Assembly (NCBI GenBank): GCA_018902755.1
Contig: JAHIQI010000035.1
Coordinates: 11,218-75,217, forward strand
Direction of reading: 5' to 3'
Source of the DNA: Pseudomonadota bacterium
Lineage (GTDB): Bacteria; Desulfobacterota; Desulfarculia; Desulfarculales; Desulfarculaceae
Length of the DNA stretch: 64,000 nucleotides
The position numbers and the translations under genes were made by a program. The notes under the pieces are model-generated. The model did no database searches. It saw only the letters and a program-made list of their open reading frames with translations, and had not been told where the DNA came from. Positions 1 to 6,984 of the stretch are shown in pieces (the stretch's first letter is position 1; each line of letters begins with the position of its first letter).

Positions 1-890
1 AGTCCGGCCTGGCTTGCGGGGCCCTGGCCGCCGGGGGAACCCTGGGCATCCTCATTCCCCCCAGCGTGGGGTTCATCTTCTACGCCCTGGTCACCGAGGA
101 ATCGGTGGGCAAGTTGTTCATCGCGGGCATCGTGCCGGGGGTGCTGTTGGCCCTCATGTTCATCGCGGCCATTTGGATAATCGCCACCCGCCATCCGGAA
201 ACCGCGCCCCGGGGCGAGGCGGTGAGCTTCGGCGAAAAGCTGGCCTCGCTCAAGGGTGTCATCGGCATGCTGATCCTGTTCGTGATGATCCTGGGCGGCA
301 TCCTGGGCGGCTTCTTCAGCCCCACCGAGGGCGGGGCCATCGGAGTGGTGGGAGCCTTCCTCATCACCGTGGTCCGGCGCAAGCTGACCTGGAAGGGCCT
401 GTTGCGGGCCTGCGAGCAAACGGTTTTCATCACCTGCAAGCTGTTGATGATCCTCATCGGGGTTAGCATTCTGGGCTACTTCATGGCCTCCAGCCGCCTG
501 CCCTTCGAGTTGGCCAACGTGATCACCGGCAGCGGCCTGAACCGCTATCTAATCCTGGGCGGGGTGCTGTTGCTCTACATCATCCTGGGCTGCCTGATGA
601 ACGTCATCCCCATGATCCTGCTGACCCTGCCGGCCATCTTCCCCACCATTCTCGCCCTGGGCTTCGACCCCATCTGGTTCGGCGTGGTCACCGTGGTGAT
701 CATGGAGGTGGGCCAGATCACCCCGCCGGTGGGGGTGAACGTCTTCGCCCTGTCCAGCGTGGCCGAGGGGGTGAGCATGGGAACCATCTTCAGCGGCATC
801 CTGCCCTTCTTCCTGTGCATGGTGCTGCTGATCGGCCTGCTCATCATCTTTCCGCCCCTGGCCACAGGCCTGGTGAGTGTCTTTTTCTAG
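1..890 (+). CDS. dctM: TRAP transporter large permease (DctM family), C-terminal part
   Basis: This is the C-terminal part (about 295 residues) of the large membrane subunit of a tripartite ATP-independent periplasmic transporter, which imports organic acids using an ion gradient. The frame is open from the left edge, so the start lies outside the window. The first visible residues include GTLGILIPPSVGFIFYAL, a hallmark of DctM, followed by several hydrophobic helices and the conserved stretch VGQITPPVGVNVF. The small permease and binding protein should lie upstream of the window. A hairpin follows the stop. The substrate cannot be told from the sequence. Confidence 0.93.
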   Translation, partial: SGLACGALAAGGTLGILIPPSVGFIFYALVTEESVGKLFIAGIVPGVLLALMFIAAIWIIATRHPETAPRGEAVSFGEKLASLKGVIGMLILFVMILGGILGGFFSPTEGGAIGVVGAFLITVVRRKLTWKGLLRACEQTVFITCKLLMILIGVSILGYFMASSRLPFELANVITGSGLNRYLILGGVLLLYIILGCLMNVIPMILLTLPAIFPTILALGFDPIWFGVVTVVIMEVGQITPPVGVNVFALSSVAEGVSMGTIFSGILPFFLCMVLLIGLLIIFPPLATGLVSVFF

Positions 891-897
891 CACCGCA

Positions 898-929
898 GCA
901 AGGATGAGGCCCCCCGGCCTCATCCTTGC
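898..929 (+). terminator. Hairpin after dctM
   Basis: A perfect 14-bp stem (898-911 with 916-929) closes a CCCC loop 8 bases after the dctM stop codon. There is no T-tract, so it is either a weak or Rho-assisted terminator or a 3' end protecting hairpin. Confidence 0.55.
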
Positions 930-999
930 GCCCAGCGGCCGCCGGGGCTCGGGGGGGCCTTTGGCCCAATGTAAAAAACATATGCTTGTGGTAAGGTAA

Positions 1000-2859
1000 G
1001 TGTCATCTTTTAGTGACCTTTTAGGTGGCAAGATGGTGCGGGCCGATTCAGGGCATACACCGCCGAAGCCCAACCCCGGGACGCCCAGCCAAGCCGGCGA
1101 GACGGTTTTGGCCGGGCAGTTGGTTGTGGATGCGGACGGCGTGGTTTCATCCTGGGACCAGGGCATGGAGCGCCTTACCGGCCTGGCGGCCGACGAGGCG
1201 GTGGGCCGCATTTTGCCCCTGCCCCTGCTGGGCCGCACCCATCCCCCCTTGGCCGATTTCCTGCGCAGAAAAGACGAGGCCGGGGCGCGCAAGGCCTTTG
1301 GGCTGCGCTCCTTTTTGCGCTTTTTGGCCGACGACCAATGGGTGGCGCGGGGGCAGATGGCCACCGCCGACGGAAAGACCCTGTCCGTTACCGAACTGGC
1401 CTGGCGCCAGGGGGAAGGTGGGGCGGTGCTGGAGACGGTGTTCGCGGTCCCCAGCGACCTGGCGGTGGAGGAGGCCTCGGGCAGCGCCCTCAACAGCCTT
1501 AAGATCCTGGCCGAGCACGTCCCCGCCGGGGTGGCCCTGATCCAGGACGGGCTGCTCAGGATGGTCAACCAGACCTTTTGCACCATGTTCGGCTACACCC
1601 ATCCCTCTGAGCTGGCGGACAAGCCCGCCAGCCTGCTGCTGGTGGAGGGGGACCGCATGCGCCATAGGCAGATGCTGGAAACCCTGGACAAGAACCAAAA
1701 GGACTCCCTCAGCTTCCGCTGGACCGGCATCGACAAGAACGGGCGCAAGTTTTGGTTCGAGGGCAGGCCCGCCCCCATTGATTGGGAAGGACGCCCGGCC
1801 ACCCTGTCGGTGGTGATGGACATCACCGAGTTCAAGCAGCGCGAAGAGCTGATAGAGAAGAAATCCCAGGAGCTCAGGCTGGAAAACCTGCGGCTCAAGA
1901 CCTCCATCGACTACCGGGTGCGCCTGGGCAACATCATCGGCCGGAGCCGCAAGATGCAGGAGGTGTTCGAGTCCATCCTGCGGGCCGCCGCCTCGGATTT
2001 CGGGATCGTGATCTACGGCGAAACCGGCACGGGCAAGGAACTGGTGGCCAAGGCGGTGCATGAGCTGAGCCCGCGCAACGAAGCCCCCTTCGTGGCGGTG
2101 AACTGCGGGGCCATACCGGAGGAGCTTTTCGAGGCCGAGTTTTTCGGGCATCGCAAGGGCTCCTTCACCGGGGCCCATGCCGACAAGTCGGGGTACCTGG
2201 ACCAGGCCAAGGGCGGCACCCTGTTCCTGGACGAAGTCTCCGAGATCAGCTACAGCAGCCAGGTGAAGCTTCTCCGGGCCCTGGAGTCTGGTGAATACAC
2301 CGCCATCGGCAGCCCCAAGTCCCAGCAGTCGGACTTCAGGGTGGTCTCGGCCACCAACCGGGACCTGGAAGGCATGGCCAGAAGCGGCAGCTTCCGCCAA
2401 GACCTCTTTTACCGGATTCACGTCATACCCATCTTCTTGCCCCCCTTGCGGGAGCGCAAGGAAGACATCCCCTTTCTGGTGGAGTTCTTCCTGCAGGACA
2501 AGCTGGGCAGCGAAAAGAAAATGGCCAGCTACGAGATGGCCAAGCTGCTCAGCTACGAATGGCCGGGCAACGTGCGCGAGCTGCGCAACACCCTGGAGCG
2601 CTACATAGCCTTCGGCAACCTGGATTTCATGCCCACGGGCGGCGACCACTCCCTGGTTCCTGCTGATTGCCTCCAGGCCACGGAGGAAAGCGACCTGCGC
2701 ACGGTTTTGTTGCGGGCCGAGAAGCAGCTCATAATCCGCTCCCTGGCCAAGTACAACTGGAACCGCTCCCACACCGCGGCCGCCCTGGGCCTGCCCCGCA
2801 AGACGCTTTTCCGCAAAATGAAAAAATTGGGCATCGCCGAGGGCTCGTCAAAGGATTAA
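1000..2859 (+). CDS. Sigma-54-dependent transcriptional activator with two PAS domains
   Basis: A bacterial enhancer-binding protein of 619 residues that would remodel sigma-54 RNA polymerase. Two PAS-like sensor regions (about residues 30-140 and 165-285) precede an AAA+ domain with Walker A GETGTGKE near residue 340, the sigma-54 contact loop in the variant form GSFTGA (usual GAFTGA) near residue 387, and a Walker B ending in LFLDEVSEI. A Fis-type helix-turn-helix (RSHTAAALGLPRKTLFRKM) lies near residue 590. The start is GTG preceded by a purine-rich AAGGTAAG. A -24/-12 promoter lies about 180 bases downstream in front of the OsmC/DsrE-type genes, which makes that operon its most likely target. 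The ligand is unknown. Confidence 0.93.
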   Translation: MSSFSDLLGGKMVRADSGHTPPKPNPGTPSQAGETVLAGQLVVDADGVVSSWDQGMERLTGLAADEAVGRILPLPLLGRTHPPLADFLRRKDEAGARKAFGLRSFLRFLADDQWVARGQMATADGKTLSVTELAWRQGEGGAVLETVFAVPSDLAVEEASGSALNSLKILAEHVPAGVALIQDGLLRMVNQTFCTMFGYTHPSELADKPASLLLVEGDRMRHRQMLETLDKNQKDSLSFRWTGIDKNGRKFWFEGRPAPIDWEGRPATLSVVMDITEFKQREELIEKKSQELRLENLRLKTSIDYRVRLGNIIGRSRKMQEVFESILRAAASDFGIVIYGETGTGKELVAKAVHELSPRNEAPFVAVNCGAIPEELFEAEFFGHRKGSFTGAHADKSGYLDQAKGGTLFLDEVSEISYSSQVKLLRALESGEYTAIGSPKSQQSDFRVVSATNRDLEGMARSGSFRQDLFYRIHVIPIFLPPLRERKEDIPFLVEFFLQDKLGSEKKMASYEMAKLLSYEWPGNVRELRNTLERYIAFGNLDFMPTGGDHSLVPADCLQATEESDLRTVLLRAEKQLIIRSLAKYNWNRSHTAAALGLPRKTLFRKMKKLGIAEGSSKD

Positions 2860-3042
2860 AAAGGTCTCAAAGGCCAACGCCACCGCGCGTAAATGTCTCG
2901 CCGTGCGGATTAGTCCCGCAAAAAATCCTTATAAATCAATGCGATAGTCAGGGGTGGGCCTTGGTGCGCGGTTATGACTCGTCAGGCCATGAGCGACCCT
3001 AAAAAAGCTTAGTAATTCTGGCGGGTTGCTGTCCCCATCCGT

Positions 3043-3058
3043 TGGCACGCCTGGTGCA
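3043..3058 (+). promoter_or_regulatory. Sigma-54 (-24/-12) promoter
   Basis: TTGGCACGCCTGGTGCA matches the sigma-54 consensus TGGCACG-N4-TTGCA with GG at 3044-3045 and GC at 3056-3057, exactly 10 bases apart. It lies in the 373-base gap between the activator gene and the OsmC-like gene, giving a leader of about 160 bases. Only this promoter and one inverted repeat were recognised in the gap. Confidence 0.85.
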
Positions 3059-3075
3059 TTCAGGAGGGACAGGCA

Positions 3076-3160
3076 TCGGCCGTTTAGGTGCGGCGCGCCC
3101 ACGAAAGGACACCCGGAAACTCCACCCGGCAGACTTCCAGGGGCGCGACAAAACGGCCGA
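3076..3160 (+). other. Inverted repeat in the leader of the OsmC/DsrE operon
   Basis: TCGGCCGTTT at 3076-3085 is repeated as its exact reverse complement at 3151-3160, downstream of the sigma-54 start point. It could pair the ends of the transcribed leader into a long-range structure. The function is unknown. Confidence 0.4.
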
Positions 3161-3232
3161 CTCCGCGGTTCTCCCGCTGCGGTGAAACAAGGCATCTGTC
3201 TATAACTATTAGCTACGAAGAGAGACGCACTC

Positions 3233-3664
3233 ATGGGCGTTACGGTTAAATTGACCCGAAGCGAGGACGGTAGGTTCACCATAGATATGGGTTCCGCGGC
3301 CCTGCCCACCATCACCTGGAACCCCCTGGACCTGGACCCGGAAGTACGCAAGGAAGAACACATCGGGGCCCGCTTTTTGTTGGCCGCGGCCTTGTCCTGT
3401 TACGTGGGGACCCTGGCCAGCGACATGCAGAAGGGCGGGGCCAAGCACCTCGGGGAAATAAGCGCCTCGGGCGAGATCGAGAAGGAGCGCGGCAGCAACC
3501 TGCGCACCCGCTTCACTCACATGGAAATCCAGGTGGAAACGCCGGTGTCGCCGGAGGACCAGGAGGTCTTCCAGTCGGTGCGCGGCAGCCTGCTCAACGG
3601 GTCCCTGGCCACCTACTCCCTGGAGGAGGAAATGGACGTGGACTACAACATCCAGGCCCTATAG
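3233..3664 (+). CDS. OsmC-like family protein
   Basis: A 143-residue protein resembling the OsmC/Ohr fold, which handles organic hydroperoxides or thiol-linked substrates. The central helix LLAAALSCYVGTLASDM carries a single cysteine at the place where OsmC proteins hold their first reactive cysteine, followed by the usual beta-rich second half. The second catalytic cysteine of true Ohr/OsmC peroxidases is not seen, so peroxidase activity is doubtful. It is the first gene after the sigma-54 promoter and is 15 bases upstream of the DsrH-like gene, suggesting a role in sulfur or persulfide handling. An AGAGAG ribosome site precedes the ATG. Confidence 0.65.
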   Translation: MGVTVKLTRSEDGRFTIDMGSAALPTITWNPLDLDPEVRKEEHIGARFLLAAALSCYVGTLASDMQKGGAKHLGEISASGEIEKERGSNLRTRFTHMEIQVETPVSPEDQEVFQSVRGSLLNGSLATYSLEEEMDVDYNIQAL

Positions 3665-3679
3665 CCGGGGAGGCTCACC

Positions 3680-3958
3680 ATGCTTTTCTTGCTTACCACC
3701 GCCGACGCCTCGGTGCTGGACACCGTGGACCGGCTGGCCGCCGACGAGGACAAGGAACTTCTGCTGATCAGCGACGCGGTCTATTTGTCCAGAGAGGCTA
3801 TGGCCGAGGCGCTGTCCAGCCATTCCATAGATGAGGTCTATGCCGAAGAGGCCGCCCTGGCCAAGCGGGGCATCAAGCCCGCTGCCGCCTGGGAGGCGGT
3901 GAGCATGGAGCGCATCGTGGAGATCGTCCTGGACGGCAAAAAGCTGGTTCAACTTTAG
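3680..3958 (+). CDS. DsrH/TusB-like sulfur relay protein
   Basis: A 92-residue protein with the DsrH/TusB pattern: an MLFLL first strand, then ELLLISDAVYL, then SIDEVYAEEAALAKRGI, and a short C-terminal helix. In DsrEFH/TusBCD complexes this subunit scaffolds transfer of persulfide sulfur. No cysteine is present, so it cannot carry sulfur itself, although TusB-type subunits often play a structural part. It lies between the OsmC-like gene and the DsrE-like gene with gaps under 20 bases, so it is part of the same operon. Confidence 0.75.
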   Translation: MLFLLTTADASVLDTVDRLAADEDKELLLISDAVYLSREAMAEALSSHSIDEVYAEEAALAKRGIKPAAAWEAVSMERIVEIVLDGKKLVQL

Positions 3959-3966
3959 GAGCGGAC

Positions 3967-4362
3967 ATGGCCACCATCACCATCACCCTGATTTCCGGAG
4001 CCGCCGAAAACGAGCTGGCCGAGTTCGCTCTTAACTTCGGGGCCACGGCCCTAGAGGGCGGGCACAAGTTCAACCTTTTCCTTTTCGGCAACGCCTGCAA
4101 CCTGGCCAACCAGGAAGTGCCCTGGACCGGCGAGCGGGGCATGAACCAGGAACTGACCGACTTCATGGACACCCAGCGGCTGGCCGACAAGGTAAAGGAC
4201 CTGGCCGCCCAAGGGGCGGTGATCCACACCTGCCACACCACCGAATATGGGCGCGGCACCGAAGGGTGCCAGTACATAGAAGGAGTGTCGCGCGGCAACG
4301 TGGGTTCCTCCTTGACCAAATTCTTACTAACCTCCGACGCCGCCTTCACCCTGGGCGGGTAG
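3967..4362 (+). CDS. DsrE/TusD-like sulfur relay protein
   Basis: A 131-residue DsrE-family protein. The N-terminal strand and helix (TITITLISGAAENELAEFALNFGATA) match the family, and a cysteine in the segment AVIHTCHTTEYGRGTEG sits where DsrE/TusD carries its persulfide-bearing cysteine. A second cysteine follows (EGCQYIEG). It ends in FTLGG like many DsrE proteins. It is translationally close to both neighbours and would form the sulfur-carrying subunit of the complex. A DsrC/TusE acceptor is not encoded in this window. Confidence 0.8.
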   Translation: MATITITLISGAAENELAEFALNFGATALEGGHKFNLFLFGNACNLANQEVPWTGERGMNQELTDFMDTQRLADKVKDLAAQGAVIHTCHTTEYGRGTEGCQYIEGVSRGNVGSSLTKFLLTSDAAFTLGG

Positions 4363-4377
4363 GGACAGGAGACGCCG

Positions 4378-4716
4378 ATGGTCAACAACGTATGCGTAAT
4401 AATCCGGCATTCCGTGGCCGACGAGCGCTTCACCCTAGGGCTGCGCAACGCCCTGGCCACCCAGATGGGGGGCTACGAGACCGGACTGGTTTTCCTGGGC
4501 AACGCCCTGCTCAGCCTGACCGGGGCCATCCCCGCCTATCTGGCCAAGACCCTGAACTCCTACCTGGAAAACGAGGGCAAGCTCTACTACCTGGCCCAGG
4601 ACCTAAGGGACCTCAAATTGGAGGCCGGGGACCTGGCCTTTGCCGAGGCCAAAGGGGTGGACAGCGAAGATCTGGCCGAAGTGCTGGAAGACTCGGACGC
4701 CATAAGCACCTTTTAA
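4378..4716 (+). CDS. DsrF/TusC-like sulfur relay protein
   Basis: A 112-residue protein of the DsrE/DsrF superfamily, with an N-terminal VCVIIRHSVADERFTLGLRNA strand-helix unit and a VFLGNALLSL segment similar to DsrF/TusC. It would be the third subunit of a DsrEFH-like hexamer. The gene order here, H-E-F after OsmC, differs from the usual E-F-H order next to dsrAB. It is the last gene of the operon and is followed by a strong terminator. Only one cysteine, near the N-terminus, is present. Confidence 0.72.
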   Translation: MVNNVCVIIRHSVADERFTLGLRNALATQMGGYETGLVFLGNALLSLTGAIPAYLAKTLNSYLENEGKLYYLAQDLRDLKLEAGDLAFAEAKGVDSEDLAEVLEDSDAISTF

Positions 4717-4778
4717 ATCCCCGGTGCCCGCTCCCCGAAAAGGCCGCAAGGTCCCAGTGGGGCTGTACGCCGGCGTGC

Positions 4779-4820
4779 AAATAAAATGGGTTGGCCATCA
4801 ACGGCCAACCCATTTTATTT
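4779..4820. terminator. Bidirectional rho-independent terminator
   Basis: A perfect 18-bp stem (4779-4796 with 4803-4820) has a 6-base loop. Its outer part is A-rich on the left and ends ATTTTATTT on the right, so it works as a terminator on either strand. It closes the OsmC/DsrHEF operon. It lies in a 335-base gap that otherwise holds only the tetR-type promoter and operator. Confidence 0.88.
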
Positions 4821-4985
4821 GGCGGGCTGAAAACCATGCAATTTGCCGCTTCGTGATGAGCTCCGAGGCCTGCTTGGGAGCTTCTCAATATTCTCTCCAG
4901 ATATAGAGCGCGGTCAGGTTTGAAGGCAATAGTTATTAATAGCAGATAGTTGCGCGGCTCGTTCTTTTTGCCTCCACTTTGTCAC

Positions 4986-5013
4986 TTGACATACATTCAT
5001 GTATGTATATCTT
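4986..5013 (+). promoter_or_regulatory. Promoter with embedded AcrR-like operator
   Basis: A -35 box TTGACA (4986-4991) and a candidate -10 box TATCTT (5008-5013) are 16 bases apart. The spacer is filled by the palindrome CATACAT-TC-ATGTATG (4990-5005). This resembles the E. coli AcrR box (TACATACATT...AATGTATGTA, known from that family). Binding there would block RNA polymerase, so the downstream TetR gene and efflux operon should be autorepressed. Confidence 0.75.
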
Positions 5014-5051
5014 TACCTCAGGATTGGGACCCGGAACGAAAGGAGCCGTCG

Positions 5052-5663
5052 GTGGCTCGAAGAACAAACGAACAAGCCCAGCAAACCAGGGAAAACATCC
5101 TGAAGGGCGCCTTGGACGTTTTCAGCGACAAGGGCTTTTCCCGCTCCACCTTGAGCGACATAGCCAAGCGCATCGGTATGACCCGGGGCGCGGTCTACTG
5201 GCACTTCAAGGACAAGCGCGAACTACTGGTGGAGCTGATGGAAAATATGCATGCCTGGGAAGCCGAACTGCTGGCCGAAAAGGTGCTCTCCTTGGACTCC
5301 CTGGAGGACCTGCAAGAGCGCTTCCAGGTCCGGGCCGAGTTGCTGGACACTGACATGCGCTTCAGGAAGTTCGTACGTTTCATGTCCATGCAGGTCGAGT
5401 GGGCCACTGAAAAGCAGATCTTCAACCTTCTGCGCGATGGGCACATGCGCAACGCGCCGTTCAAGGACTTCGACCTGGTGCTGCACAAGGAGCGACAACG
5501 TGGCAGGATTCGCCCGGACGTGGACGTGGACGAGGTCTGCGACATCATGGTGGGCATGTTCACCGGCATGGTGCGTCTTTATTTGAGTGGAATGGCCAAC
5601 GCCCCCCTCAAGGTCAGCGTACGGACAGGGATGCAGGCTATTTTCGACAGCATCCGCGCCTGA
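5052..5663 (+). CDS. TetR/AcrR family repressor of the efflux operon
   Basis: A 203-residue TetR-family regulator. The N-terminal helix-turn-helix is canonical (ILKGALDVFSDKGFSRSTLSDIAKRIGMTRGAVYWHFKDK), and the variable C-terminal ligand domain resembles AcrR/TtgR. The start is taken as GTG at 5052 because AGGAG lies 7 bases upstream. The frame is open to 4950, but that would run through the promoter. It is the first gene of a tetR-MFP-RND-OMF operon, and an AcrR-like operator overlaps its promoter, so it most likely represses the operon until a toxic ligand binds. Confidence 0.92.
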   Translation: MARRTNEQAQQTRENILKGALDVFSDKGFSRSTLSDIAKRIGMTRGAVYWHFKDKRELLVELMENMHAWEAELLAEKVLSLDSLEDLQERFQVRAELLDTDMRFRKFVRFMSMQVEWATEKQIFNLLRDGHMRNAPFKDFDLVLHKERQRGRIRPDVDVDEVCDIMVGMFTGMVRLYLSGMANAPLKVSVRTGMQAIFDSIRA

Positions 5664-5721
5664 ACCATTTTTGTGAAGGGGCGGTTTGTATCCCCCCGGA
5701 AAAATCAAGGAGACTTTTACG

Positions 5722-6984
5722 ATGCGTGTTTTAAAACCCATCGTCATCGGTGTTGTGTTGCTGGCCCTGGTGGCCGTGGGTTGGATCGTCCGGGGCCTGG
5801 TGCCCTATGAGCAGGCCGCCGGCAGCAAGAGCGGGCCGGCCATGGCCGGGCGGGGGGCGGCCCCGCAGGTGGTGACCGCCACGGTGGGCGAGGCTTCCCT
5901 CAAGCCGCCCAGCAAGTACGTGGGCCACGTTGAGGCCATTCAGGATGCCGAGCTGTACGCTCAGGTGTCGGGCACCATCAAGAAAGTGCACTTCAAGGAA
6001 GGCGCCATGGTCAACCAGGGCGACCTCCTGTACACCATCGACCCCGACCGCTATAGCGCCAAGGTGGAGCTTTACGAGGCGACCCTGTCCCAGGCCAAGG
6101 CCAGCCTAAACGCGGCCAAGGCCAACCTGGAGTCGGTTGAGGCCCAGCTCACCTACGCCGAGCAGTATCTCAAGCGCCTGAGCAACGCCGGGGCGCGCAG
6201 CGTGGTGCAGGCCGACGTGGACAAGGCCAAGAGCGCGGTGCGCCAATACAAGGCGGCCCAGCAGGAGGCCAAGGCCAAGATCGAGCAACTCAAGGCCCAG
6301 GTGAAGCAGTCCGAGGCCGACCTCAAGGTGGCGCGCATAGACCTGGACTACACCCAGGTGCGCTCGCCCATCACCGGGCGCATCGGCAAGGCCGAGGTCA
6401 CCGCGGGCGACTACGTTAGCCCCGGCGCGGTGATGATGGCCAGGGTGGTGCAGGTGGACCCGGTCCGGGTGCGCTTCGCCATCAGCGACCGCGACTACCT
6501 GGACCTGCTCAAGATAAGCAAGCGCGAGGGCATCGAGGCCATCAAGGCCCGCCTGGTGCTGCCCAACGGCGACGCCTTCAAGGGCGAGGGCGCCTTGGAC
6601 TTCGTGGGCAACCGCATGAACCTCAACACCGGCACCATCGTCATCCGCTTGCGCTACGACAACTCCGGCGGGGAGCTGGTGCCCAACAGCTACGTCAAGG
6701 TGTTCATGGAGACCCCCGAAACCGAGCGCAGCGTGGTGCTGCCCCAGGAAGCGGTCATGACCGATCAGAAGGGCGAGTATGTCTTTGTGGTCACGGACAA
6801 GGGCGTGGCCCAGCAGCGCTACGTGAAGCTGGGCGACAGCGTGGACGGCAAGCGCATCGTCATCTCGGGCCTCAAGGCGGGCGAGACCGTGGTGGTTCAG
6901 GGCCTGCAACGGGTGCGGCCCGGCCAGCCGGTCAAGACGGCGGGCAACGCGGCCGGAGCCGCCGGAGAGGACCGCCAGTCATGA
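5722..6984 (+). CDS. RND efflux periplasmic adaptor (AcrA/MexA family)
   Basis: The 420-residue membrane fusion protein joins an inner-membrane RND pump to an outer-membrane channel. An N-terminal hydrophobic anchor (about residues 5-27) replaces the lipoprotein cysteine of AcrA. It is followed by a lipoyl half-motif (YAQVSGTIKKVHFKEGAMVNQGDLLYTIDP), a long alpha-hairpin coiled coil (about residues 110-205), the second lipoyl half (TQVRSPITGRIGKAEVTAGDYVSPG) and a beta-barrel. The ATG at 5722 is chosen because AAGGAGA precedes it. Its stop codon overlaps the start of the pump gene by four bases. Confidence 0.95.
   Translation: MRVLKPIVIGVVLLALVAVGWIVRGLVPYEQAAGSKSGPAMAGRGAAPQVVTATVGEASLKPPSKYVGHVEAIQDAELYAQVSGTIKKVHFKEGAMVNQGDLLYTIDPDRYSAKVELYEATLSQAKASLNAAKANLESVEAQLTYAEQYLKRLSNAGARSVVQADVDKAKSAVRQYKAAQQEAKAKIEQLKAQVKQSEADLKVARIDLDYTQVRSPITGRIGKAEVTAGDYVSPGAVMMARVVQVDPVRVRFAISDRDYLDLLKISKREGIEAIKARLVLPNGDAFKGEGALDFVGNRMNLNTGTIVIRLRYDNSGGELVPNSYVKVFMETPETERSVVLPQEAVMTDQKGEYVFVVTDKGVAQQRYVKLGDSVDGKRIVISGLKAGETVVVQGLQRVRPGQPVKTAGNAAGAAGEDRQS

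Noticed and set aside
549..2772. Long open frames on the minus strand opposite the DctM and sigma-54 activator genes
   Set aside because: They are antisense frames of GC-rich coding DNA with low-complexity histidine/glycine-rich translations; the plus-strand genes have clear family motifs. The same applies to many such frames throughout the window.
3680..4716. Canonical dsrEFH operon of a sulfur oxidiser
   Set aside because: The gene order differs, there is no dsrC or dsrAB nearby, and an OsmC-like gene leads the operon; only family-level calls are justified.
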